A DNA stretch of 8,485 nt, taken from positions 1-8,485 of the forward strand of contig JAJDBA010000030.1 in assembly GCA_029261675.1 (NCBI GenBank). Reading direction: 5' to 3'. The translations under genes and the position numbers were made by a program. The DNA is from Nitrospinaceae bacterium (GTDB lineage Bacteria > Nitrospinota > Nitrospinia > Nitrospinales > VA-1). Below are positions 1-5,647 of this stretch, piece by piece. Under the pieces are notes generated by a model that saw nothing but the letters and a program-made list of their open reading frames with translations, was not told the origin of the DNA and ran no database searches. Position 1 is the first letter of the stretch, and every line of letters begins with the position of its first letter.

Positions 1-1
1 A

Positions 2-256
2 GAAGAAGTCTGTTTTGTTGATATTACGGTTTGGGCAAAGCAGGGTGAAAACTGTGCCCAATATTTGAATAAAGGCAGCCTTGCATTTATTGAAGGGCGA
101 TTGAACTACCAGACTTGGGAAGCCGATGGCGGTCAGAAGCGAAGTAAGCTGGAAGTGGTAGCCAATAATGTACAATTTTTAACCAAGCAAGGTGCGAAGG
201 TGGACATGGGCTCAGGCTCAACACCTGCTCCAGACGCTGACGATATTCCGTTTTAA
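2..256 (+). CDS. ssb: Single-stranded DNA-binding protein SSB, C-terminal part (5' end outside window)
   Basis: SSB coats single-stranded DNA during replication, recombination and repair, and recruits partner proteins through its C-terminal tip. The frame is open from the left edge and codes for 84 residues here; the first 50 or so residues of the OB fold are missing. What is visible is the second half of the fold (VDITVWAKQGENCAQYLNKG, then an IEGRL...W strand pair and VVANNVQFL), followed by a short Gly/Ser/Pro-rich linker and the acidic tip DADDIPF. The xDDIPF ending is the hallmark of bacterial SSB and identifies the gene well. The linker is short, about 20 residues, so the whole protein would be small for the family. 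An internal TTG at 65 is not the start, because conserved fold residues lie upstream of it. rpsR follows after 27 nt, which fits the common rpsF-ssb-rpsR operon. Confidence 0.93.
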   Translation, partial: EEVCFVDITVWAKQGENCAQYLNKGSLAFIEGRLNYQTWEADGGQKRSKLEVVANNVQFLTKQGAKVDMGSGSTPAPDADDIPF

Positions 257-271
257 TTAAACTAAAGATAA

Positions 272-278
272 AAGAAGG
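272..278 (+). promoter_or_regulatory. Ribosome binding site of rpsR
   Basis: AAGAAGG lies 5 nt upstream of the ATG at 284. It is a purine-rich Shine-Dalgarno-like stretch and supports that start codon. Confidence 0.6.
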
Positions 279-283
279 TAACT

Positions 284-526
284 ATGGCTGAGACAAAAAA
301 ACGTTCATTTTTTTCACAAAAAATCTGTCGCTTTTGTAACGATGATGACAGCAAAGTTTATATTGATTTCCATGACATAAAAGCATTGAAGCCCTTGATT
401 TCTGAAAGAGGAAAGATTGTTCCCTCACGTATTTCAGGAAATTGCGCAAAGTGTCAGCGGTTGCTGACCCGAGCAATTAAAAAAGCGCGCAATATTGCTT
501 TATTGCCTTTCTCGGTTCAACACTGA
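284..526 (+). CDS. rpsR: Small ribosomal subunit protein bS18
   Basis: bS18 binds 16S rRNA in the platform of the 30S subunit as a heterodimer with bS6. The 80-residue product has normal length for the family and carries its core signature: GKIVPSRISGNC at about 43-54, then QRLLTRAIKKARNIALLPF to residue 76. The ATG at 284 has a Shine-Dalgarno-like sequence 5 nt upstream. The protein is of the cysteine-containing (C+) type: C15 and C18 form one CxxC pair near the N terminus, C54 and C57 a second in the GNCAKCQR segment. Many C+ bS18 proteins have His at the fourth position (CxxH), so this looks like a four-cysteine zinc-ribbon version; zinc binding is inferred. Ser48 sits where a basic residue is common. 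The stop lies 2 nt before the next gene, suggesting translational coupling. Confidence 0.97.
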   Translation: MAETKKRSFFSQKICRFCNDDDSKVYIDFHDIKALKPLISERGKIVPSRISGNCAKCQRLLTRAIKKARNIALLPFSVQH

Positions 527-528
527 TT

Positions 529-1482
529 TTGACCCAGGAGCAACGGTCGCAAAATTTATTGCTACCTGTAATTCTGGTTTTCGCGCTTTTATTTGCCTTG
601 GCGGTTTTTCCACCGTTGGGGGCACTGGTTGGGGTCCTATCGCCATTTCCGCTGGTTTTTATTTATTTACAGCGAGGCAAACAGGCTTCGGCAGTTTTGA
701 TGGTCCTGATTTTTGGCGTTCTTTGGTTTCTCGTAGGTGAGAAGCAGGCGTTGTTGTTCATGGCAGAATATGCTGTGATGGCATTGATATTGGGAGAAAT
801 GATCCGGGCGCGGTTTCCTGGAGACTGGTGCATAGGGGCATCGTCTTTAGTTTCTGCGGGGGTTTCAATTTTGCTTCTGGTAGCTCTGTTAGGGGGTCAG
901 GACACCACCATCAAAGATTTTTTTGAAAAGCAGATACGGGCGCATTTCGTTCAATCGATGGAGGCCTTTGAAGCTGCTGGCGATAGTAAGGCAGACATTG
1001 CCGACATGAAGGCATTTGTTGATAAAACGGTGGATGGGTTTGCTTCCGCTTATCCGGCATTTGTGCTCATTGGTTCTCTTGTTAGTGCAATGGCAAACTA
1101 CAGTCTATTGCGGATTGTTTGGAGGCGGATTTACGGACCGGGACTTTTCTCGGAGCGCACGTTCGCCGAATGGATTTGCCCGGAAAATTTAGTTTGGGGT
1201 TTTATAGTATCCAGCGCTGCATTATTTCTGGGGCAGGGAATGATGGCGGATGCGGGCCTGAATTTGTTTGTAGTAATGATGGTCATATATTTTGCTCAGG
1301 GTATGAGTATTGTGACTCATTTTTTAAAGGCTAGAAAAGTCCCTGTGTTTCTTTGGATTGCTCTTTTTATTTTAATATTTGCGCAACCCCTTTTTATCGG
1401 ATTGGTAGCCGGAATTGGCGTGTTCGATATCTGGGTGGATTTCAGGAAAATTAGAAACCCATTACCAGAAGCAGAAAATTAG
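529..1482 (+). CDS. DUF2232 (YybS-like) multi-pass membrane protein
   Basis: This is a 317-residue, very hydrophobic integral membrane protein of unknown function. About eight or nine membrane segments can be drawn: roughly 10-28, 30-48, 52-70, 72-90, 102-122, 172-195, 221-238, 242-265 and 271-300. A hydrophilic, mainly acidic loop of about 45 residues lies at 123-170. The closing motif GVFDIWVDFRK (298-307) and the position between rpsR and rplI are what I associate with DUF2232/YybS proteins, which sit in the same cluster in other bacteria. The start is the TTG at 529, only 2 nt after the rpsR stop. There is no clear Shine-Dalgarno sequence, so translation probably reinitiates after rpsR. 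The frame is closed by a stop at 478-480, and apart from a CTG at 523 no better start precedes the first membrane segment. No catalytic motif is visible. The family assignment is fairly sure; the exact start is less so. Confidence 0.8.
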   Translation: MTQEQRSQNLLLPVILVFALLFALAVFPPLGALVGVLSPFPLVFIYLQRGKQASAVLMVLIFGVLWFLVGEKQALLFMAEYAVMALILGEMIRARFPGDWCIGASSLVSAGVSILLLVALLGGQDTTIKDFFEKQIRAHFVQSMEAFEAAGDSKADIADMKAFVDKTVDGFASAYPAFVLIGSLVSAMANYSLLRIVWRRIYGPGLFSERTFAEWICPENLVWGFIVSSAALFLGQGMMADAGLNLFVVMMVIYFAQGMSIVTHFLKARKVPVFLWIALFILIFAQPLFIGLVAGIGVFDIWVDFRKIRNPLPEAEN

Positions 1483-1492
1483 GGGTTTCAGG

Positions 1493-1498
1493 AAAGGA
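1493..1498 (+). promoter_or_regulatory. Ribosome binding site of rplI
   Basis: AAAGGA lies 8 nt upstream of the ATG at 1507, inside a purine-rich run after the preceding stop codon. It supports the chosen start of rplI. Confidence 0.55.
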
Positions 1499-1506
1499 AA
1501 ATTTTT

Positions 1507-2046
1507 ATGAAGCTGTTGTTGAAGGAAGATGTAGACGGTCTCGGATATTGTGGTGAAGAAGTGGAAGTGAAAGACGGATATGGAAGAAACTTTCTTATCC
1601 CGAAAGGAAAAGCTCTGCTTGCAACACCGAATAATCTTAAGGCTTTTAATCATCAAAAAAGAATTGTTCAGGCTAAAGTCAAAAAGGTTACTGGCATTGC
1701 TCAGGAAGTCGCGGATAAAATCAGTGCGGCGACTATTCAGATTAAGAAAAAAATGGGCGATGGTGGAAAAATGTTCGGTGCGGTTACCGCTCAAGAGATT
1801 TCTGATTTGCTGAAGGCAAAAGGAATTGATATTGATCGACGAAAAATTCAAATTCAGGAGCCTATTAAGAAGGCTGGGGAATACTCTATCCCCGTCAAGC
1901 TTCATCCTGAGGTGACTGCCGAGATCAAACTTACCGTTGAAGGCGAGAAGGTGGTTGAAAAAGCCGAAGTAGAAGGAAAAGAAAAAGCTGAGGCAGAAGA
2001 AAAAACAGAAGCGACTGAAGAACCGCAGGAAAAAGCAGCAGAATAA
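1507..2046 (+). CDS. rplI: Large ribosomal subunit protein bL9 with charged C-terminal extension
   Basis: bL9 binds 23S rRNA near the base of the L1 stalk and reaches outward from the 50S subunit, where it helps reading-frame maintenance. The N-terminal rRNA-binding domain shows the family signature: G13, G16, V21, then DGYGRNFLIPKGKA at 23-36. A long connecting helix follows (about 41-75), then the C-terminal domain with FGAVTAQEISDLL near 90-102 and a final IKLTVE strand at about 140-145. bL9 is usually close to 150 residues. This one has 179, because a tail of about 34 residues made almost entirely of Glu, Lys and Ala follows the fold. The tail has no repeat unit and no stop within it, so it looks like a real low-complexity extension. 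It starts 24 nt after the DUF2232 stop and precedes dnaB by 32 nt. Confidence 0.96.
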   Translation: MKLLLKEDVDGLGYCGEEVEVKDGYGRNFLIPKGKALLATPNNLKAFNHQKRIVQAKVKKVTGIAQEVADKISAATIQIKKKMGDGGKMFGAVTAQEISDLLKAKGIDIDRRKIQIQEPIKKAGEYSIPVKLHPEVTAEIKLTVEGEKVVEKAEVEGKEKAEAEEKTEATEEPQEKAAE

Positions 2047-2078
2047 TTTCCAGCCCATTCGATTGAGTATTAAGAATC

Positions 2079-3467
2079 ATGGCAGACGCTCTGACCGAAA
2101 TCTCTCTGAATAAATTACCTCCTTATAATAAGGAGGCGGAGCAGAGCGTGTTAGGGTCTTGCTTGCATTCTGCAGATGCTATCGCCAAGGCACTAGAAGT
2201 CCTCACCGAAGAAGATTTTTACAAAGCTGCAAATAAAAAAATCTTTATTGTCATGAGGGAACAGTTTGAGGCCAATGAGCCTATTGATGTTCTCGCTATA
2301 GCTGATCGATTACGAAAAAAAGATGAGTTAGATAATGTGGGAGGTCTCGAATACCTGAGCCTTCTTGAGGACTATATTCCTACAGCTACCGCTGTCAGCC
2401 ACCACGCAAAAATTCTCAGAGAAAAAAAGATTCTTCGGGATCTTATTCAAACCGCTACGGATATCGTTTCTAATAGTTATAGTGATAGAGATGATGTGGA
2501 CACGCTGTTGGATAAGGCCGAACAGTCCATTTTCGAAATTTCGGAGAAAAGGACCAAAGCCAGTTTCTTCAAGCTCCCTGATATAATCCGCGAAAACGTT
2601 TCCAACCTGGAAAAGCTTTCCATGAAACCGGGAATGGTGACGGGCGTTTCTTGTGGGTTCACCGACTTGGATAATATGACTGCGGGTTTCCAACCATCGG
2701 ATCTGATTATTCTTGCCGCGCGTCCCAGTATGGGTAAAACAAGTTTCGCGTTGGATATTGCTCGTTATGTTTCTCTTCACGAAAAAATTCCTACCGCAAT
2801 TTTTAGTCTGGAAATGTCCAAGCAACAACTGGGAGTGCGTTTGCTTTGTTCTCAGGCTCGAGTAGACTCATCGAAAGTTCGTACGGGTTATTTGGCGAAA
2901 AGCGATTGGCCGAAGGTTCATGAAGCAGGGAGCAAGCTTTCCGAGGCCAAAATGTTTATTGATGATAGCGCGGCTCTGTCTGTATTGGATGTTCGGGCCA
3001 GAGCGCGTCGACTCGCCGCAGAACAACCGTTAGGCCTCATCATTATCGATTATTTGCAGTTGATGCATGGGCGCGGGGGGACGGAAAGCAGGCAGTTGGA
3101 AGTTTCTGATATTTCTCGGGGGCTTAAAGCATTGGCCAAAGAAATCAACGTACCGATCATTGCACTATCACAGTTGAGTCGTGCCGTTGAAAGCCGTACA
3201 GATAAACGACCTATGCTTTCAGACTTGAGAGAGTCCGGTTCTATAGAGCAGGATGCGGATGTGGTCATGTTTATTTACCGTGATGTGGTTTATAACCCGG
3301 AAACAGATGACCCTGGAAAAACTGAAATATTGGTCCGCAAACAACGAAACGGTCCTATTGGAGATATCCAATTGCATTTCGAAAACCAATTTACTCGATT
3401 CTTTGATCGGGCAGAGCGAAATGATGCACCCCCTCATGAAAACTCTCCTGATTTTACCGGTTTCTGA
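2079..3467 (+). CDS. dnaB: Replicative DNA helicase DnaB
   Basis: DnaB is the hexameric 5'-3' helicase that unwinds DNA ahead of the replisome and recruits primase. The 462-residue protein is full length. The N-terminal domain starts with LPPYNKEAEQSVLG (13-26), the family's entry motif, and a linker region around 155-185 leads to the RecA-like domain. There the Walker A loop is ARPSMGKTS (214-222, Lys220), the catalytic Glu is E245 in FSLEM, Walker B is LIIIDYLQL (320-328, Asp324), the DNA-loop and sensor region SQLSRAVESR lies at 364-373, and the arginine finger is R423 in KQRNGPIG. No intein interrupts these motifs, which are frequent insertion sites in DnaB. The ATG at 2079 agrees with family N termini but has no good Shine-Dalgarno sequence; the 32-nt gap after rplI suggests coupled translation. 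A perfect palindrome lies at codons 14-20 (listed separately). Confidence 0.98.
   Translation: MADALTEISLNKLPPYNKEAEQSVLGSCLHSADAIAKALEVLTEEDFYKAANKKIFIVMREQFEANEPIDVLAIADRLRKKDELDNVGGLEYLSLLEDYIPTATAVSHHAKILREKKILRDLIQTATDIVSNSYSDRDDVDTLLDKAEQSIFEISEKRTKASFFKLPDIIRENVSNLEKLSMKPGMVTGVSCGFTDLDNMTAGFQPSDLIILAARPSMGKTSFALDIARYVSLHEKIPTAIFSLEMSKQQLGVRLLCSQARVDSSKVRTGYLAKSDWPKVHEAGSKLSEAKMFIDDSAALSVLDVRARARRLAAEQPLGLIIIDYLQLMHGRGGTESRQLEVSDISRGLKALAKEINVPIIALSQLSRAVESRTDKRPMLSDLRESGSIEQDADVVMFIYRDVVYNPETDDPGKTEILVRKQRNGPIGDIQLHFENQFTRFFDRAERNDAPPHENSPDFTGF
2118..2136 (+). repeat. Perfect 19-bp palindrome inside dnaB, pairing anti-SD-like and SD-like sequences
   Basis: The sequence CCTCCTTATAATAAGGAGG has two perfect 9-nt arms (2118-2126 and 2128-2136) around one central base. 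As RNA it can form an 8-bp hairpin with a UAA loop. The left arm, preceded by A, reads ACCTCCTTA, the same as a typical 16S rRNA 3' end. The right arm holds AAGGAGG, a perfect Shine-Dalgarno sequence. It starts 39 nt inside dnaB, over the codons for PPYNKEA. An in-frame GTG (codon 24, 2148-2150) follows the right arm after 11 nt. The amino acids are conserved in DnaB, so part of the pattern is dictated by the protein; regulation is only inferred. Confidence 0.6.
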
Positions 3468-3526
3468 TGGATAGTGATTCGAGTTAGCAAATATCTATAT
3501 TCGGTCTTAACCAGCGAGAAAAACCT

Positions 3527-4405
3527 ATGGTCGTAATATCCTTCCTGTTATTTTTTGGACTCCTATTGAGTCCTTCTCCCGTGTTAGCACAAGCTCATTC
3601 TGGTTATGAAAAATTTAAATTGTCTGAGAAAGATGAAGCTCAAATTCTTTTTGCCAGAGCGCGCTATAAAGAGTCTATTGAAAAGTTTAAAGGGATATTA
3701 AAGTCGGAAGGGGAGACCAGCGCTACCTTCAGGATGATGTTAAAAGCCTGGAAAGAGATAGAGGGTTTGACTGATGCCGAACAGTTTTTACAAAATTACC
3801 AGGCATCGAATAAAGACTCTACTCATCTCTGGTATGCGTTTGGTTATTTAAATTATCTTAAGGCAGATTATGATAAGGCCGAGAAGAGTTTTGAGGAGGC
3901 TCTTAAAATGAACCCAGAAAATGGCCTCGCTTTGAACAATTTAGGTGCCATTTTTTCGGAAAAAAAACAGTATGCTCTTGCGATTGACAAGGTGAAAAGC
4001 GCAATTCAAACGGACCCTAAAGAGTCCATGTTCTTTTCGAACCTGCAAAAAATTTATCAGGAAATGGGAGAGCCCGATCGTTTTGCGAATGAATATAAAA
4101 ACCTGCCGCAAAATAGCTCTGAACAATGGGGGTACGGTAAAACTCTGGCACGTGTAATTAGGCAAAGGGCATTTGGTTCTTACTCAAAAGGTGATTTGGA
4201 TAATGCGATTCTCGGATTTGAGGATATGTTGAAAATTTACCAGGAGATAAGAGATGTAAATGGTCAGGTCCCCGCTTTATTTAGTTTGGGTTTGCTTAAT
4301 GAAGAAAAAGGAAACCTTCAAAAAGCTCAGAATTATTTTGCTCAGGTGCTAGCTCTAAATCCGAATCATATTCAGGCGAGAGATAAAATAAAGCCATTAG
4401 ATTGA
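3527..4405 (+). CDS. Secreted tetratricopeptide (TPR) repeat protein
   Basis: I do not recognise a named family; TPR proteins are helical scaffolds for protein contacts. The 292-residue product begins with a hydrophobic segment (about 2-20) ending in PVLAQA, a likely signal peptidase I site near residues 21-23, so the mature protein is probably periplasmic. There is no lipobox cysteine. Helical repeats fill the rest: the clearest TPR units are about 99-132 (WYAFGYLNYLKADYDKAEKS), 133-166 (ALNNLGAIFSEKKQYALAI), a degenerate one near 210-243, and 247-280 (ALFSLGLLNEEKGNLQKAQN). No enzyme domain is attached. The ATG at 3527 is the only standard start before the hydrophobic segment; the frame is closed by a TAG at 3485-3487. 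The signal peptide lacks the usual positive N-region. The gap to dnaB is 59 nt and contains a TATATT (3496-3501) that could be a weak -10 box, so the gene may be read from the upstream operon or separately. Confidence 0.82.
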   Translation: MVVISFLLFFGLLLSPSPVLAQAHSGYEKFKLSEKDEAQILFARARYKESIEKFKGILKSEGETSATFRMMLKAWKEIEGLTDAEQFLQNYQASNKDSTHLWYAFGYLNYLKADYDKAEKSFEEALKMNPENGLALNNLGAIFSEKKQYALAIDKVKSAIQTDPKESMFFSNLQKIYQEMGEPDRFANEYKNLPQNSSEQWGYGKTLARVIRQRAFGSYSKGDLDNAILGFEDMLKIYQEIRDVNGQVPALFSLGLLNEEKGNLQKAQNYFAQVLALNPNHIQARDKIKPLD

Positions 4406-4443
4406 CAGTGAGGTTCGGTCTTGCTAATGGTAGGCTTGTTGAT

Positions 4444-4464
4444 AAATCCTGATTTTTCGGGTTT
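4444..4464 (+). terminator. Weak hairpin after the TPR gene, possible terminator
   Basis: AAATCCTGA (4444-4452) can pair with TCGGGTTT (4457-4464) across a TTTT loop, with one bulged T and one G-U pair. The 3' side has only three T before the sequence becomes mixed, so this is a poor intrinsic terminator. Its place between the left block and the promoter at 4497 is the main argument for it. Confidence 0.22.
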
Positions 4465-4496
4465 AGTCTCCTTAAGAGCCTTTTGGTATTTAACTA

Positions 4497-4526
4497 TTGA
4501 CAAATAAGGGGTTTAAGCGTTAGGAT
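4497..4526 (+). promoter_or_regulatory. Sigma-70-like promoter upstream of the M23 peptidase gene
   Basis: A perfect -35 box TTGACA (4497-4502) is followed after 18 nt by TAGGAT (4521-4526), which matches the -10 consensus at four of six positions including the first two and last two. Transcription would start near 4533, giving a leader of about 37 nt before the GTG at 4570. This is the best promoter-like sequence I found between genes in the window and would start a transcript for the M23 gene and perhaps secA. Confidence 0.5.
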
Positions 4527-4557
4527 TGCAAGGTTTACAGGGTTTTTAATTTCCAGT

Positions 4558-4564
4558 TAAGGAG
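4558..4564 (+). promoter_or_regulatory. Ribosome binding site deciding the GTG start of the M23 gene
   Basis: TAAGGAG is a near-consensus Shine-Dalgarno sequence 5 nt before the GTG at 4570. It is the main reason to accept this GTG as the start codon. Confidence 0.7.
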
Positions 4565-4569
4565 AGAGG

Positions 4570-5499
4570 GTGCAAAAAGACGATTTTACTATAGTTGTAT
4601 TCCCTGGGGCTTTAAGTTCCCCCAAGAAAATCTGCCTTCCCAGAAAAATTGCAAAACTTGGGTTTATAGTAAGCGGAGTCCTTTTTGTTGCTTTTTTGGG
4701 TTCCTCTGTTTATTTCGTTCAGCAATATTTGCAGTTGCAGGGCAATGAAACAGAACTGGCCAAACTCCGCAAAGAATCAAAAATAAGAAAAATTCAAGTA
4801 GAAAAATTTTCTCATCAGGTCAAGAATTTTGAAACTGAGATGGCTCGACTGGAACGTTTTGAGAAAAAGTTGCGAGTTATCACAGCACTTGAAAACTCTC
4901 CTAAATCTGTAGAAAAAAACTGGGGCGTTGGTGGCCCTTATGGATTAACTACGAGCAGTTTCAATACTTCAATGGGTCGTGGTGCTGCAAGTATGGTCGA
5001 GCGTTTGTCTAATGGTTTGGACCATTTGGATAAACAGGCAAAAATTCAAAGCATCAGCTTTCAAGAGCTCGATAATTTTTTTAAGAACCAGAAATCGCTT
5101 CTCTCCTCAACGCCTTCGATCTGGCCGACTCGTGGCTGGGTAACATCTGCATTTGGTTTTCGTAAATCACCATTTACGGGGTTGCGTGAAAAGCATGAGG
5201 GGTGGGATATTGCTGCACGTTCTGGATCGCCTGTTAGAGCCACTGCCGACGGTGAGGTTGTTGTAGAAGGCAGAGAGTATGGCTACGGTAACATGGTCGA
5301 GATTAATCATGGATACGGTGTCGTGACTCGCTATGGGCATAACTCAAAGCATCTAGTTAAAGTGGGTGACCGTGTCAAGCGAGGGCAGGTGATTTCGTTG
5401 GTTGGGAGTACGGGAAGGAGCACTGGGCCGCATTTGCATTATGAAGTTTTGTTGCATGGCGTTCCTGTAACCCCAAAAAACTATATCCTGGAAGATTGA
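4570..5499 (+). CDS. Membrane-anchored M23 (LytM/lysostaphin-type) zinc endopeptidase
   Basis: M23 enzymes cut peptide cross-links of peptidoglycan and serve in cell-wall growth, division or, when inactive, as activators of amidases. The 309-residue product has a short cytoplasmic N terminus, one membrane anchor (about 31-50), a coiled-coil-like stretch (about 55-105), a linker, and a C-terminal LytM domain (about 185-305). All active-site motifs are present: HEGWD (H209, D213), RYGH (H257) and GPHLH (H288, H290). By family knowledge H209, D213 and H290 bind zinc while H257 and H288 are catalytic, so the enzyme should be active. The topology places the catalytic domain in the periplasm. The start is GTG with a strong ribosome binding site, and its own promoter lies at 4497-4526. 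It precedes secA by 148 nt, an arrangement I recall from Deltaproteobacteria-type genomes. The exact substrate bond cannot be told from the sequence. Confidence 0.92.
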   Translation: MQKDDFTIVVFPGALSSPKKICLPRKIAKLGFIVSGVLFVAFLGSSVYFVQQYLQLQGNETELAKLRKESKIRKIQVEKFSHQVKNFETEMARLERFEKKLRVITALENSPKSVEKNWGVGGPYGLTTSSFNTSMGRGAASMVERLSNGLDHLDKQAKIQSISFQELDNFFKNQKSLLSSTPSIWPTRGWVTSAFGFRKSPFTGLREKHEGWDIAARSGSPVRATADGEVVVEGREYGYGNMVEINHGYGVVTRYGHNSKHLVKVGDRVKRGQVISLVGSTGRSTGPHLHYEVLLHGVPVTPKNYILED

Positions 5500-5572
5500 T
5501 AGGCCACTAATATATTGAGTTGGTTCCTGGTACATTTCCTCCCCACTCGAACATTATTTCTTCATAATCAGA

Positions 5573-5641
5573 ATGGCATTTGCTGTTTCTAATCTAGCAG
5601 GATTTGTATTCTTCCCATTTTATAAAATTTTTCCGGTTTAA
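5573..5641 (+). CDS. Possible 22-residue hydrophobic leader peptide upstream of secA
   Basis: In the 148-nt gap between the M23 gene and secA an ATG at 5573 opens 22 codons that end with TAA at 5639-5641, only 6 nt before the secA ATG. The peptide is strongly hydrophobic and aromatic: it starts MAFAVSNLAGFVFF and ends PFYKIFPV, with five Phe, one Tyr, two Pro and a single charged residue (Lys). No good Shine-Dalgarno sequence precedes it. The frame is also open upstream back to 5519 without another standard start. secA itself lacks a Shine-Dalgarno sequence, so translation of this ORF could feed ribosomes into secA. In Gammaproteobacteria the secreted arrest peptide SecM controls secA from a similar position, but this ORF shows no similarity I can see to SecM. 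AT-rich DNA yields such ORFs by chance, so its reality is uncertain. Confidence 0.25.
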   Translation: MAFAVSNLAGFVFFPFYKIFPV

Positions 5642-5647
5642 ATTGCG

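Noticed and set aside
1462..2058. A 198-codon open frame on the - strand opposite rplI
   Set aside because: It is a Phe/Ser-rich mirror of the Lys/Glu-rich rplI codons, covers a certain gene completely and shows no domain pattern.
2328..2828. A 166-codon open frame on the - strand opposite dnaB
   Set aside because: It lies wholly inside dnaB, whose motifs are intact in the + frame, and its translation has no recognisable features.
2079..3467. Intein or insertion in dnaB
   Set aside because: The Walker A, Walker B and arginine-finger regions are continuous and the length is normal, so no intein is present.
4427..4507. A 26-codon ORF in the gap before the M23 gene
   Set aside because: It has no ribosome binding site, runs through the weak hairpin and into the -35 box, and its product has no distinctive composition.
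5503..5524. Imperfect hairpin CCACTAATATATTGAGTTGG-like sequence after the M23 gene
   Set aside because: Two bulges, a small AT loop and no T-run make it too weak to call a terminator.
5580..5626. Possible secA promoter (TTGCTG with TTGTAT, or a lone TATAAA at 5621-5626)
   Set aside because: The first pair matches the -10 poorly and the TATAAA has no -35 at a proper distance; AT-rich DNA gives such matches easily.
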